64,000 nucleotides of DNA from Clostridium_AW sp040797845 (GCA_040797845.1 JBFNFA010000007.1:62001-126000), one strand, 5' to 3'. Positions 42,243 through 51,418 are shown, counted from the stretch's first letter. Notes: a model not told the origin generated them from the letters alone. Numbers and translations are program-made.

Positions 42243-43415
42243 ATGGATTACAAAGAAATGAGTTTAAAACTTCATGAAGAAAAATGCGGAAAAATAGAGG
42301 TTATATCAAAGATATCAGTGAAGAATAAAAAGGATCTGAGCTTAGCTTACACACCAGGAGTTGCAGAGCCTTGCAAAAAAATACATGAAGATGTTGAAAA
42401 TGTTTATAAGTATACTGCTAAAAAGAACTTAGTTGCTGTAGTTTCAGACGGTACAGCTGTTTTAGGACTTGGAGACATTGGACCTGAAGCTGCTATGCCT
42501 GTAATGGAAGGAAAATCAATATTATTTAAGGAATTTGCCAACGTAGATGCTTTTCCAATATGTTTAGCAACAAAGGACGTTGATGAAATAGTTAAAACTG
42601 TAAAATACTTAGCACCAACCTTTGGAGGAATTAATCTAGAGGATATAGGTGCTCCAAGATGTTTTGAAATAGAAAGAAGGCTAAAAGAAGAACTTGATAT
42701 ACCAGTGTTCCATGATGACCAACATGGTACAGCTATTGTGGTTTTTGCAGGATTAATAAATGCAGTAAAACTAGTTAATAAAAAGATTGAAGAAGTAGAA
42801 ATTGTTATCAATGGGGCAGGAGCTGCAGGTATATCCATATGTAAGTTGTTAATGGCTGGAGGAGCTAAAAACATAGTTATGGTTGACAGACAAGGTGCAT
42901 TAGTTGAAGGAGCTGAATGGATGAATGAGGCTCAAGTTGAAATTGCCAGCCTTACAAATAGAAAATTTGAAAAGGGGGAATTAAAGGAAGTAATAGGAGG
43001 AAAAGACGTATTTATAGGAGTTTCAGCACCAAATGTTTTAACTACTGAAATGGTAGCTAAAATGAATAAAGATGCTATAGTTTTTGCTATGGCTAACCCA
43101 GTACCAGAAATATATCCAGATGAAGCAATAGCAGGTGGTGCAACTGTAGTAGCAACAGGAAGATCAGATTTTCCAAATCAAATTAACAATGTACTAGTTT
43201 TCCCAGGCATATTTAGAGGAGCTTTAGATGTAAGAGCTAAAGCTATAACTGAAGATATGAAATTAGCAGCTGCAAGAGCTATTGCAAGCATAGTTAAGGA
43301 AGAGGAATTAAATGCAGAATATATAATTCCAGATGTTTTCAACAAGGAAGTAGCTCATGTAGTAGCAAAAGCAGTGGGGGATATTGCAATTAAAACTGGA
43401 ATGTCAAAATTATAA
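42243..43415 (+). CDS. NAD(P)-dependent malic enzyme
   Basis: A 390-residue enzyme converting malate to pyruvate and CO2. Conserved parts are LAYTPGVAEPCKKI, VVSDGTAVLGLGDIGPEAAM with catalytic Lys in MEGKS, HDDQHGTAIVV with metal ligands, the nucleotide-binding INGAGAAGISICK, and ANPVPEI. The length is that of the short bacterial form without a phosphotransacetylase tail. RBS AAGGAGAG. It heads a four-gene set for malate, aspartate and fumarate use. Confidence 0.95.
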   Translation: MDYKEMSLKLHEEKCGKIEVISKISVKNKKDLSLAYTPGVAEPCKKIHEDVENVYKYTAKKNLVAVVSDGTAVLGLGDIGPEAAMPVMEGKSILFKEFANVDAFPICLATKDVDEIVKTVKYLAPTFGGINLEDIGAPRCFEIERRLKEELDIPVFHDDQHGTAIVVFAGLINAVKLVNKKIEEVEIVINGAGAAGISICKLLMAGGAKNIVMVDRQGALVEGAEWMNEAQVEIASLTNRKFEKGELKEVIGGKDVFIGVSAPNVLTTEMVAKMNKDAIVFAMANPVPEIYPDEAIAGGATVVATGRSDFPNQINNVLVFPGIFRGALDVRAKAITEDMKLAAARAIASIVKEEELNAEYIIPDVFNKEVAHVVAKAVGDIAIKTGMSKL

Positions 43416-43444
43416 TTTAAATTAATAAATAAGGGGGCTTTTTT

Positions 43445-44704
43445 ATGGGGAAGAAAAAATTGAGTCTGGTTACTAAAATTATGCTCGGTCTTATTCTTGG
43501 AGTTATAGTGGGTTTATTCTTTGTATCTAATCCTAAAATTGCAAATACCTATATAAAACCATTTGGTACCCTATTCTTAAATCTAATTAAGATGACTATA
43601 GTACCACTGGTATTTGCATCTTTAGTTGTTGGAGCAGCAAGTATTGGTGACGTTAAAAAGCTTGGAAGAATAGGCGGAAAAACCATGCTTTACTTCTTCG
43701 TCACAACAGCTTTTGCTATACTTATAGGTTTAGTAGCAGCTAATATATTTAAGCCAGGTGTAGGTGTTTCATTGGCACAAGCGGCTGCACAAGAGGTAAC
43801 TGAAACGCCATCAATAATTCAAACTTTTTTAGATATAATACCAACAAACCCAATAGATGCTATGGCTAAGGGGAATATGCTTCAAATTATATTCTTTGCA
43901 TTATTCACAGGAGTTGGAGCTACTTATATAGGGGAAAAAGGTCAGCCTTACTTAAAATTTTGTGATAGCTTAGCAGAAATTATGTATAAGATTACAGAAA
44001 TAATTATGAACTTAGCGCCATATGGTGTATTTGCATTAATAGTTCCTGTTATTGCAAGCAATGGCCCTAAGGTACTATTACCACTTATTAAAGTAATAGC
44101 GGTTTGTTATGTGGCATTCATATTGCATGCAGTATTAACTTATTCAGTTTCAGTTAAGATTTGGTCAAAGGTATCACCAATGCAGTTTTTTAAAGGTGCA
44201 TCACCAGCTACAGCCATAGCTTTCAGTACGAGCAGTAGTTCAGGTACATTGCCAGTTAGTATGAGAATAGTTCAACAAGTCTTTGGTGTATCAGAATCAA
44301 TTGCTAGTTTTGTTCTTCCACTTGGAACCACAATTAATATGGACGGAACAGCTATATATCAAGGAGTTTGTGCTGTGTTTATAGCTCAAGCCTATGGAAT
44401 ACCACTGACAATAGGTCAACAGGTAACTATATTATTGACAGCTACATTAGCATCTGTTGGTACAGCAGGAGTACCAGGTGCAGGATTTATGATGCTTATG
44501 ATGGTTCTATCTTCAGTAGGACTTCCTCTAGAAGGTGCAGCATTAATAGCTGGTATAGATAGAATATTAGACATGGGAAGAACGGCTGTTAACGTTACTG
44601 GTAATATAGCTGCTTCCATTGTAGTTTCGGCAACTGAAGGGGAAATAGATTATGAAAATGCATCCATAATGGGTGGTAATAAAGATAAATCATTGAAAGC
44701 TTAA
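43445..44704 (+). CDS. Dicarboxylate/amino acid:cation symporter (DctA/GltP family)
   Basis: A 419-residue membrane transporter. The re-entrant loop STSSSSGTLPVS and the second loop with TINMDGTAIYQG, and later GVPGAGFMMLMM and GIDRILDMGRTAVNV, are diagnostic of the DAACS family. About eight hydrophobic helices are visible. The neighbours make malate, fumarate or aspartate the likely cargo, driven by Na+ or H+. RBS AAGGGGG, 30 bp after malic enzyme. Confidence 0.95.
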   Translation: MGKKKLSLVTKIMLGLILGVIVGLFFVSNPKIANTYIKPFGTLFLNLIKMTIVPLVFASLVVGAASIGDVKKLGRIGGKTMLYFFVTTAFAILIGLVAANIFKPGVGVSLAQAAAQEVTETPSIIQTFLDIIPTNPIDAMAKGNMLQIIFFALFTGVGATYIGEKGQPYLKFCDSLAEIMYKITEIIMNLAPYGVFALIVPVIASNGPKVLLPLIKVIAVCYVAFILHAVLTYSVSVKIWSKVSPMQFFKGASPATAIAFSTSSSSGTLPVSMRIVQQVFGVSESIASFVLPLGTTINMDGTAIYQGVCAVFIAQAYGIPLTIGQQVTILLTATLASVGTAGVPGAGFMMLMMVLSSVGLPLEGAALIAGIDRILDMGRTAVNVTGNIAASIVVSATEGEIDYENASIMGGNKDKSLKA

Positions 44705-44725
44705 ATTAAATTGGGGGAGTTTATT

Positions 44726-45418
44726 ATGGGTAAAACCGTAGGCATATTAGGGGGAATGGGGCCTAAGGCAACGGCAGATTTGCTTGATAAAATAGTAGAC
44801 TTAACGCCAGCTAAAAAGGATCAGGACCATATCCATATTATAGTAGATAATAATCCTAAAATTCCAGACAGAACCGGTTATATTATGGGGAAAGGTGAAA
44901 ATCCTATAGGTGCCTTACTAGAGACAGCTGTAAGATTGAGAAATAATGGAGTTGATTTTATTATAATTCCTTGTAATACTGCCCATTATTTCTATGATAA
45001 GTTAGTGGAGGCTGTGGAGATACCCTTTATAAACATGATAGAAGAAGTAGGGAAATATATATTAGATAAATTCGGAAAGTGTAAAGTTGGATTATTGGCA
45101 ACTACAGGAACTTATGAGGGTAAGGTATATGAAAAATATCTTAACCCACTAGGAATAGATGTATTAGTTCCTGAAGATGAGATTAAAGATATGGTTTTAG
45201 ATTTAATTTACAAGGTTAAGGCTGGGGAAAGAAAATTTAAAGTAGAAGAATTAAATTGTATTTTAAAAGGATTCAAGGAACAGGAGGTAGAGGTAATTAT
45301 TTTAGGATGTACAGAATTACCTTTGGTCTTCAATCCAATAAAAGATAACTTTAGTGAATTTAACTTTATATCATCTACAGATATTTTGGCAAAGAAAACT
45401 GTAGAGTTGGCAAAATAA
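44726..45418 (+). CDS. Aspartate racemase family protein
   Basis: A 230-residue PLP-independent racemase. The two catalytic Cys residues lie in IPCNTAHYFY and LGCTELPLVF, and the N-terminus is GILGGMGPKATADL. The start is the ATG at 44726 after GGGGGAG. It would interconvert L- and D-aspartate; paired with aspartase it could feed D-aspartate into fumarate. It lies 22 bp after the symporter gene. Confidence 0.92.
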   Translation: MGKTVGILGGMGPKATADLLDKIVDLTPAKKDQDHIHIIVDNNPKIPDRTGYIMGKGENPIGALLETAVRLRNNGVDFIIIPCNTAHYFYDKLVEAVEIPFINMIEEVGKYILDKFGKCKVGLLATTGTYEGKVYEKYLNPLGIDVLVPEDEIKDMVLDLIYKVKAGERKFKVEELNCILKGFKEQEVEVIILGCTELPLVFNPIKDNFSEFNFISSTDILAKKTVELAK

Positions 45419-45480
45419 AAAAACTTGCCTGGCATAATTAAATAACTAAGGTAGAATTATTATTAATGGGGGGATAGCAT

Positions 45481-46893
45481 ATGCTATATAGAATAGAAAG
45501 TGATTCAATAGGTGAAAAGCAGGTTCCAAAGAATGCTTATTATGGAGTTCAAGCTTTAAGAGCCTATGAAAATTTTAATATTACAGGAAGAAGAATTCAT
45601 CCTGAGCTTATTAAAGCATTGGCAGAAATAAAAAAGGCTGCAGCAATAACCAATATGGAAATTGAACTGCTTAATAGAAAAAAAGGTGATGCTATAGTTA
45701 AGGCTTGTGATGAAATTATTGAAGGAAAGCTTCATGATCAGTTTATAACTGACCCAATACAAGGAGGAGCAGGAACTTCAATGAATATGAATATTAATGA
45801 AGTTGTAGCTAACAGAGCCACTGAAATTTTAGGCGGAGAGCTAGGAGATTACAGTTATGTCCATCCAAATGATCACGTTAACTATGGACAGTCAACTAAT
45901 GATGTAATTCCAAGCGGTGGTAAAATTGCAACTATAAGATTATTAGATAAGGCATTAGTTCAGCTAGACAACCTTATTGATGCTCTGTTGATTAAAGCTA
46001 AAGAATTTGACCATGTTATTAAAATGGGAAGGACTCAGATGCAGGATGCCATTCCTATAAGACTTGGACAAGAATTCCATGCTTATGCAAATGTAATAAA
46101 GAGAGATATAGTAAGAATAAAGAGAGTTAAAGAGGAATTAAAATACATCAATATGGGAGCTACAGCTATAGGAACAGGCTTAAATGCAGATGAAATGTAT
46201 GTAAAACATATTGTTCCAAATATCTCTAAAGTTACAGGATTAAATTTAGTTCAAAATGATGATTTAGTTGATGGCACTCAAAACTTAGATGGATTTGCTG
46301 CGGTATCAAGCGCACTTAAAGTATGTGCAATAAGCCTCTCTAAGATGAGCAATGATCTAAGGCTATTATCATCAGGACCAAGGACTGGTTTTGGAGAAAT
46401 AAATCTTCCTCCAAAACAAAATGGTTCATCAATAATGCCAGGGAAAGTAAATCCTGTTATTCCAGAGGTTATGAGTCAAATTGCATTTAGTATTATAGGT
46501 AATGATATGACTATTACTATGGCAGCAGAAGCTGGCCAATTAGAATTGAATGCTTTTGAACCAGTATTATTCTATAAGTTATATGAATCAATAGAAACTC
46601 TTACTAATGGAGTAGAAACCTTTATTGCAAATTGTATTAATGGTATTACTGCAAATGAAGATCGCTGCAGAGAGTTAGTAGAAAATAGTGTAGGCATAAT
46701 AACAGCTCTATGTCCTCACATAGGATATAAGGATTCTGCTAGAATAGCAAAAAATGCTATAAACAGTGGAGAATCTGTAAAAGAATTAATATTAAATGAA
46801 GGTCTATTAAAAGAAGTAGAGTTAGAGACAATACTAGATTCATATGGCATGACCGAGCCAGGTATATCAGGAAAGAAACTACTTAAAAAATAA
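45481..46893 (+). CDS. aspA: Aspartate ammonia-lyase
   Basis: A 470-residue enzyme converting aspartate to fumarate and ammonia. Family motifs are GAGTSMNMNINEVVANRA, HPNDHVNYGQSTNDV and the signature GSSIMPGKVNPVIPE with the catalytic Ser. Aspartase is favoured over fumarase by the neighbouring racemase and by sequence style. RBS GGGGGG is just before the ATG. It is the last gene of the dicarboxylate set and is followed by a terminator. Confidence 0.93.
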   Translation: MLYRIESDSIGEKQVPKNAYYGVQALRAYENFNITGRRIHPELIKALAEIKKAAAITNMEIELLNRKKGDAIVKACDEIIEGKLHDQFITDPIQGGAGTSMNMNINEVVANRATEILGGELGDYSYVHPNDHVNYGQSTNDVIPSGGKIATIRLLDKALVQLDNLIDALLIKAKEFDHVIKMGRTQMQDAIPIRLGQEFHAYANVIKRDIVRIKRVKEELKYINMGATAIGTGLNADEMYVKHIVPNISKVTGLNLVQNDDLVDGTQNLDGFAAVSSALKVCAISLSKMSNDLRLLSSGPRTGFGEINLPPKQNGSSIMPGKVNPVIPEVMSQIAFSIIGNDMTITMAAEAGQLELNAFEPVLFYKLYESIETLTNGVETFIANCINGITANEDRCRELVENSVGIITALCPHIGYKDSARIAKNAINSGESVKELILNEGLLKEVELETILDSYGMTEPGISGKKLLKK

Positions 46894-46929
46894 AGCTCTA
46901 TCTAAACTTTAAAAGTTGTTAAATTTCTA

Positions 46930-46975
46930 TTAAAAGTTAATGGCAAGTTTTGCTGTTAACTTTTAATGTTTTATA
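46930..46975 (+). terminator. Terminator after aspA
   Basis: TTAAAAGTTAA (46930-46940) pairs with TTAACTTTTAA (46956-46966), with an inner GGCAA/TTGC stem. A T-rich tail follows. Confidence 0.75.
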
Positions 46976-47083
46976 ATATATTGTAAGGATGAATAAAAAG
47001 AATATATATTTCCTTTAAATATATGAGGTTTAGCAAAGGTTGATTAAATTATGGAAAAAATATATTCTTTTTTGAAAAAGCTA

Positions 47084-47112
47084 TTGCAAATTAATAATTA
47101 TTATTATATAAT
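47084..47112 (+). promoter_or_regulatory. Rubrerythrin promoter with a PerR-box-like spacer
   Basis: TTGCAA (47084-47089) and TATAAT (47107-47112) are 17 bp apart. The spacer TTAATAATTATTATTA resembles the PerR box (TTATAATNATTATAA). PerR control of reverse rubrerythrin is known in Clostridium acetobutylicum; here the match is by eye and the region is AT-rich. Confidence 0.5.
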
Positions 47113-47177
47113 AATAAATGTAAAGCAGAGATGTAAAAAATAAATTAAAAAATGAATTATTTAGGAGGAAGTTAAAA

Positions 47178-47720
47178 ATGAAAAAATTTGTATGTACAAT
47201 ATGCGGATACGTTCACGAAGGAGAGCAGGCACCAGAAAAATGTCCGCTATGTGCTGCTCCAGCAGATAAATTTATAGAAAAGACTGAAAACATGGCTTGG
47301 GCTGATGAACATAGAATAGGAATAGCTAAAGATGTAGATCCAGAAGTTGTAGAAGGATTAAGAGCTAACTTCATGGGAGAATGTACAGAAGTAGGAATGT
47401 ACTTAGCAATGAGCAGACAAGCTGATAGAGAAGGATATCCAGAAGTAGCTGAAGCTTATAAGAGAATAGCTTTTGAAGAAGCAGAACATGCAGCAAAATT
47501 TGCTGAATTATTAGGAGAAGTTGTTTGGGCTGATACTAAGAAGAACTTAGAAGCAAGAGTAGAAGCTGAACACGGAGCATGTCAAGGAAAGAAAGACTTA
47601 GCAACTTTAGCTAAGAAACTTAACTTAGATGCTATCCATGATACAGTACATGAAATGTGTAAAGATGAAGCAAGACATGGTCAAGCTTTCAAAGGATTAT
47701 TAGGAAGATATTTTAAATAA
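47178..47720 (+). CDS. Reverse rubrerythrin (peroxide reductase)
   Basis: A 180-residue protein with the rubredoxin-like domain at the N-terminus (CTICGYVHEG, CPLCAAP) and the four-helix di-iron domain after it (residues ~45-180; Glu and His ligands in GECTEVGMYLAMS, FEEAEHAAKF, EAEHGAC, DEARHGQAF). This inverted order defines clostridial reverse rubrerythrins, which reduce H2O2 and O2 with electrons from NADH. RBS TAGGAGGA. Codons look like those of a highly expressed gene (many GAA, AGA, GCT). Confidence 0.94.
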   Translation: MKKFVCTICGYVHEGEQAPEKCPLCAAPADKFIEKTENMAWADEHRIGIAKDVDPEVVEGLRANFMGECTEVGMYLAMSRQADREGYPEVAEAYKRIAFEEAEHAAKFAELLGEVVWADTKKNLEARVEAEHGACQGKKDLATLAKKLNLDAIHDTVHEMCKDEARHGQAFKGLLGRYFK

Positions 47721-47741
47721 AAAATTGCTATACAATTACAG

Positions 47742-47776
47742 AAGGCTTCTAGTCATTTGGCTAGAAGCCTTTTATT
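47742..47776 (+). terminator. Terminator after rubrerythrin
   Basis: AAGGCTTCTAG (47742-47752) pairs perfectly with CTAGAAGCCTT (47761-47771), followed by TTTATT. Confidence 0.92.
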
Positions 47777-47816
47777 ATTGATATTCTGCTAAATAAAATA
47801 TTTTCATTTATTATTA

Positions 47817-48036
47817 ATTCTCAATTTATCCGATGACTACCATCCGTAATACTCTCATCTTCTACAAGTGAGAGATATTAGAATTCTTGAGCTTCAGCGA
47901 TTTAGAGTTCTTATGCTGTGAATAACGGATGCTACGTCCCTGGATAAGTTCTTCTAAGCTTCAGTTGGAGTAAGTATTCCTTTTAAGCAAACTCCATCTG
48001 AAGCTAAGGATCACTTGATTGGAGTAAAATTCCAAT
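47817..48036. repeat. Composite palindromic intergenic element
   Basis: TTATCCGATGACTACCATCC and, inverted, GGATGCTACGTCCCTGGATAA bracket a hairpin CTCTCA/TGAGAG. Just downstream AGCTTCAGTTGGAGT (47957-47971) pairs with ACTCCATCTGAAGCT (47991-48005), and ATTGGA/TCCAAT (48019-48034) follows. The block has no ORF and is less AT-rich than its surroundings. It looks like a non-autonomous mobile repeat, or several, placed upstream of the TPP riboswitch. Confidence 0.6.
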
Positions 48037-48103
48037 GTATGATTTTTCCTTGACAATGAACAAACCTTGTGTTAGATTTAAGTTGTTAAATAATTGAATA
48101 TTT

Positions 48104-48190
48104 CTAGGGGAGCCTATAAATAGGCTGAGAGTGAGATGGGATCTCAGACCCTCATAACCTGATTTGGATAATTCCAACGTAGGGAAGAGC
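48104..48190 (+). promoter_or_regulatory. TPP riboswitch aptamer (THI element)
   Basis: The conserved parts are all present in order: AGGGGAGCC, GGCTGAGAG, a variable stem, GACCCTCATAACCTGATTTG and GATAATTCCAACGTAGGGAAG. It should bind thiamine pyrophosphate and turn off thiC and the genes cotranscribed with it. Confidence 0.96.
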
Positions 48191-48206
48191 TTATATAATT
48201 TAAGGA

Positions 48207-48240
48207 CCACAATTTTATTTATATAAGGTTGTGTTTTTTT
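48207..48240 (+). terminator. First terminator of the TPP leader
   Basis: CACAA (48208-48212) with TTGTG (48229-48233) and an inner TTA/TAA pairing are followed by TTTTTTT. It is the probable expression platform of the riboswitch. Confidence 0.7.
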
Positions 48241-48277
48241 ATTATAATTAAGAAGTTAAGGATTCAGAAAGTTATGA

Positions 48278-48304
48278 GGGAAGCTAATGCTTTCCTTTTT
48301 TTAT
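48278..48304 (+). terminator. Second terminator before thiC
   Basis: GGGAAGC (48278-48284) pairs with GCTTTCC (48289-48295) around TAAT and is followed by TTTTTTTATT. It lies about 30 bp before the thiC start, so the leader contains two terminators in tandem. Confidence 0.75.
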
Positions 48305-48330
48305 TAAAATTTATAAAGGAGATGGGTTAA

Positions 48331-49644
48331 ATGAATTATACAACTCAAATGGATGCAGCAAGGAAAGGTATTGTAACAAAGGAGATAGAAAGGGTAGCTC
48401 AAAAAGAAAACATGAGAGTAGAAGATTTAATAGAGCTGGTTTCACAAGGGAAGGTTGCTATACCAGCAAATAAGAATCATAAAAGTCTAGATGCAGAAGG
48501 AGTAGGAAAGGGTCTTAGAACTAAAATTAATGTAAACTTAGGTATATCAAAAGATTGTTGTAATATTGAAGTTGAATTAGAAAAAGTAAAAAAGGCTATA
48601 GAAATGAAAGCAGAAGCTATAATGGATTTAAGCTGCTTTGGTAAAACGCAAGAATTTAGAGAAAGATTAATACATATGTCACCAGCTATGATAGGGACAG
48701 TTCCTATGTATGATGCAGTTGGTTTTTATGATAAAGAATTAAAGGAACTAACAGCAGATGACCTATTTAGAGTGGTTGAAACTCATGCTAGAGATGGGGT
48801 AGATTTTATCACTATACATGCTGGTATGAATAGAGAAACAGCTAAGATATTTAAAAGGAATCCAAGACTTACTAATATAGTTTCAAGAGGAGGATCTCTT
48901 TTATACGCTTGGATGGAACTAAATGATAAAGAAAATCCTTTTTATGAACAGTACGATAGACTTTTAGATATATGTGAAAAATATGATGTTACCATAAGTT
49001 TAGGAGATGCTTGTAGACCAGGCTCCATAGCTGATTCAACAGATCCAAGTCAAATAAAAGAACTCATGACATTAGGTGAATTAACAAAAAGAGCTTGGGA
49101 GAGAAATGTACAAATTATGATAGAAGGACCAGGACATATGGCGCTAAATGAAATTGAAGCTAATATGGTTTTGGAAAAGAAACTTTGTTATGACGCACCA
49201 TTCTATGTTTTAGGACCTATTGTAACAGATGTAGCTCCTGGCTATGACCATATAACAAGTGCTATAGGAGGAGCTATTGCAGCCACTTATGGAGCGGATT
49301 TCTTATGCTATGTAACTCCAGCAGAACACTTAAGACTTCCAGATTTAGAGGATATGAAAGAAGGTATAATAGCTACTAAAATTGCTGCTCATGCTGCTGA
49401 TATCGCAAAGGGTATAAAGGGAGCGAGAGATTGGGATAATGAAATGAGTGTGGCAAGAAAAGAATTAGATTGGGAGAAGATGTTTGGACTAGCTATTGAT
49501 GAAGAGAAAGCTAGAAGATATAGAGAAAGTTCAATACCAGAGGATGAAAAAACTTGTACTATGTGTGGGAAAATGTGTGCAGTTAGAAATATGAATAAAG
49601 TAATGGAAGGTAAAAATATAAATATTTTAAGAGAAGATGATTAA
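48331..49644 (+). CDS. thiC: Phosphomethylpyrimidine synthase
   Basis: A 437-residue radical-SAM enzyme that converts aminoimidazole ribotide (AIR) to HMP-phosphate for thiamine. The C-terminal CTMCGKMCAVRNM holds the CxxCxxxxC cluster motif of ThiC. Other conserved parts are DLSCFGKTQEFRE, DGVDFITIHAGM and MIEGPGHMALNEI. The length fits the short clostridial form. RBS AAAGGAGATGG. It is preceded by a TPP riboswitch and abuts a purF-like gene. Confidence 0.96.
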   Translation: MNYTTQMDAARKGIVTKEIERVAQKENMRVEDLIELVSQGKVAIPANKNHKSLDAEGVGKGLRTKINVNLGISKDCCNIEVELEKVKKAIEMKAEAIMDLSCFGKTQEFRERLIHMSPAMIGTVPMYDAVGFYDKELKELTADDLFRVVETHARDGVDFITIHAGMNRETAKIFKRNPRLTNIVSRGGSLLYAWMELNDKENPFYEQYDRLLDICEKYDVTISLGDACRPGSIADSTDPSQIKELMTLGELTKRAWERNVQIMIEGPGHMALNEIEANMVLEKKLCYDAPFYVLGPIVTDVAPGYDHITSAIGGAIAATYGADFLCYVTPAEHLRLPDLEDMKEGIIATKIAAHAADIAKGIKGARDWDNEMSVARKELDWEKMFGLAIDEEKARRYRESSIPEDEKTCTMCGKMCAVRNMNKVMEGKNINILREDD

Positions 49645-51012
49645 GTGAATGGGGATAAATTAAAAGAAGAATGTGGAGTGTTTGGTATTTATACAAAAGA
49701 AAATACCAATGCTCACATGATAACCTATTATGGTCTATATGCTTTACAACACAGGGGAGAGGAAAGCTCAGGTGTTGCTATAACCGATGGTAGCAACATA
49801 GACGTATACAAATCTATGGGATTAGTTTGTAATTTAATGCAGGTAGAGAGATTCAAAGATTTAAAAGGAAGTGCAGCTATAGGACATGTGAGATACTCCA
49901 CCACAGGGAATAGTAATATAATAAATGCTCAGCCATTTTTAATTAAAACTAGATTAGGAGATATTGCCTTAGCTCACAATGGAAATTTAATAAATTCCCG
50001 TGAACTAATAGAAAATCTAGGTGAAAAATTAAACCTTCAAAGTAGTTCTGATAGTGAAATAATTTTAAAATTAATAGGTTCTGAAATAGAAAAAGGAAAT
50101 AGCATAGAACAAGGATTGATAAATACATTAAAAATAATAAAAGGAGCCTATGCCATAACTCTTTTAACGAAAGATAAATTAATAGGGGTAAGAGATACTT
50201 TGGGAATAAGACCCCTTTGCATAGGTAAGCTTGATGATGGATATATAATTTCCTCAGAAAGCTCTTCTATCAATGCTTTAAATGGAGAATTAATAGGGGA
50301 CATAGCTCCAGGGCAAATAGTAAACATAGATATTAATGGATTAAAAAAGTTTAATTTTTCTAAAGGGGAAAAAACCTCTCTTTGTGCTTTTGAGTATATA
50401 TATTTTTCAAGAGAAGATAGCATAATAGATAGCATCAGTGTTTATAAATCTAGGTTTCTATCAGGAAAAGAATTATTTAAAGAAAATCCCATAAAAGGAG
50501 ATGTGGTTATAGGAGTACCTGACTCTGGAATACCAGCGGCAATGGGATATGCAGAAGAGGGAGACATGCCTTATACCATTGGATTGATTAAGAGCAAGTA
50601 TGTAGGGAGAACATTTATAAATCCCTATAATGACTTAAGGAAAGAAAAGGTACGAATCAAGTTATCTCCAATAATTGAAAATATAAAAGGAAAAAGAGTT
50701 ATTGTAGTAGATGACTCCATGGTGAGAGGAACTACTGCAAAGACTATAGTTAAAATGCTGAAAGATTCAGGAGCTAGGGAAGTCCACTTTAGAATTGCTT
50801 CTCCAATGGTAACCCATTCCTGTAGATTAGGTATTGATATCAAATCTAATAAAGAATTAATATCCTTCCATAAAGGGAAAAGTGCTATAGAAGAAGTGGT
50901 AGGATCAGATAGTATAGAGTTTTTAAGTTTAGAGGGATTTCATAAGGTTTTAGGAAAAGATAAAAACTTTTGCTTTGGATGCTTTAATGGAGAATATCCA
51001 ATAAGGAAATAA
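49645..51012 (+). CDS. purF: Amidophosphoribosyltransferase (PurF family)
   Basis: A 455-residue enzyme making phosphoribosylamine, the first purine and AIR precursor, from PRPP and glutamine. After a short propeptide (MNGDKLKEE) comes the N-terminal nucleophile CGVFGI. Also visible are HVRYSTTG, the PRPP loop VIVVDDSMVRGTT, and Cys residues in CAFEYIYFS, HSCRLGID and CFGCFNGEYP that match the Fe-S ligands of Bacillus PurF. The start is a GTG immediately after the thiC stop. Under the TPP riboswitch it may supply AIR for thiamine. Confidence 0.9.
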   Translation: MNGDKLKEECGVFGIYTKENTNAHMITYYGLYALQHRGEESSGVAITDGSNIDVYKSMGLVCNLMQVERFKDLKGSAAIGHVRYSTTGNSNIINAQPFLIKTRLGDIALAHNGNLINSRELIENLGEKLNLQSSSDSEIILKLIGSEIEKGNSIEQGLINTLKIIKGAYAITLLTKDKLIGVRDTLGIRPLCIGKLDDGYIISSESSSINALNGELIGDIAPGQIVNIDINGLKKFNFSKGEKTSLCAFEYIYFSREDSIIDSISVYKSRFLSGKELFKENPIKGDVVIGVPDSGIPAAMGYAEEGDMPYTIGLIKSKYVGRTFINPYNDLRKEKVRIKLSPIIENIKGKRVIVVDDSMVRGTTAKTIVKMLKDSGAREVHFRIASPMVTHSCRLGIDIKSNKELISFHKGKSAIEEVVGSDSIEFLSLEGFHKVLGKDKNFCFGCFNGEYPIRK

Positions 51013-51102
51013 AATTTAAAGAATAACCCTAGTGTTTTTGTAGACAATAAGATTAATAAACAATATATTGCTACTAAAATTAAAAGGGGTGAATCAGTTT
51101 AT

Positions 51103-51300
51103 ATGAAATGGGAATATAAAACACTTACCATCGATCATTTTCTAAGTTCGGACAGCAGCTTAACAATAGAGGATCAATTAAATAATTATGGAAAAGATGG
51201 ATGGGAGTTTGTAGGAATTTTAGAAAAGCCATATACCACATTGGGGAATACAAAGTTGGATAGTAATTCAATGATATTTAAAAAATCCATTACAGAGTAA
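51103..51300 (+). CDS. DUF4177 protein
   Basis: A 65-residue protein. MKWEYKTL and LNNYGKDGWEFVGIL match the DUF4177 pattern of small soluble proteins with a WEYK start and a GWE turn. RBS AAAGGGGTG. It lies 90 bp after purF and may be in the same transcript or a separate one. The function of the family is unknown. Confidence 0.8.
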   Translation: MKWEYKTLTIDHFLSSDSSLTIEDQLNNYGKDGWEFVGILEKPYTTLGNTKLDSNSMIFKKSITE

Positions 51301-51379
51301 TGATCCATACATAGGATTTAATTATTAAAATAATAAATTTTAGCTAAATGACAAATAAAAATCTAATAAAGTAGAGGTA

Positions 51380-51418
51380 AAAAATTACTATAGGAAATCT
51401 TTCTTATAGTAATTTTTT
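51380..51418 (+). terminator. Terminator after the DUF4177 gene
   Basis: AAAAATTACTATA and TATAGTAATTTTT form a long stem with inner GAAA/TTTC pairing, followed by Ts. Confidence 0.85.
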
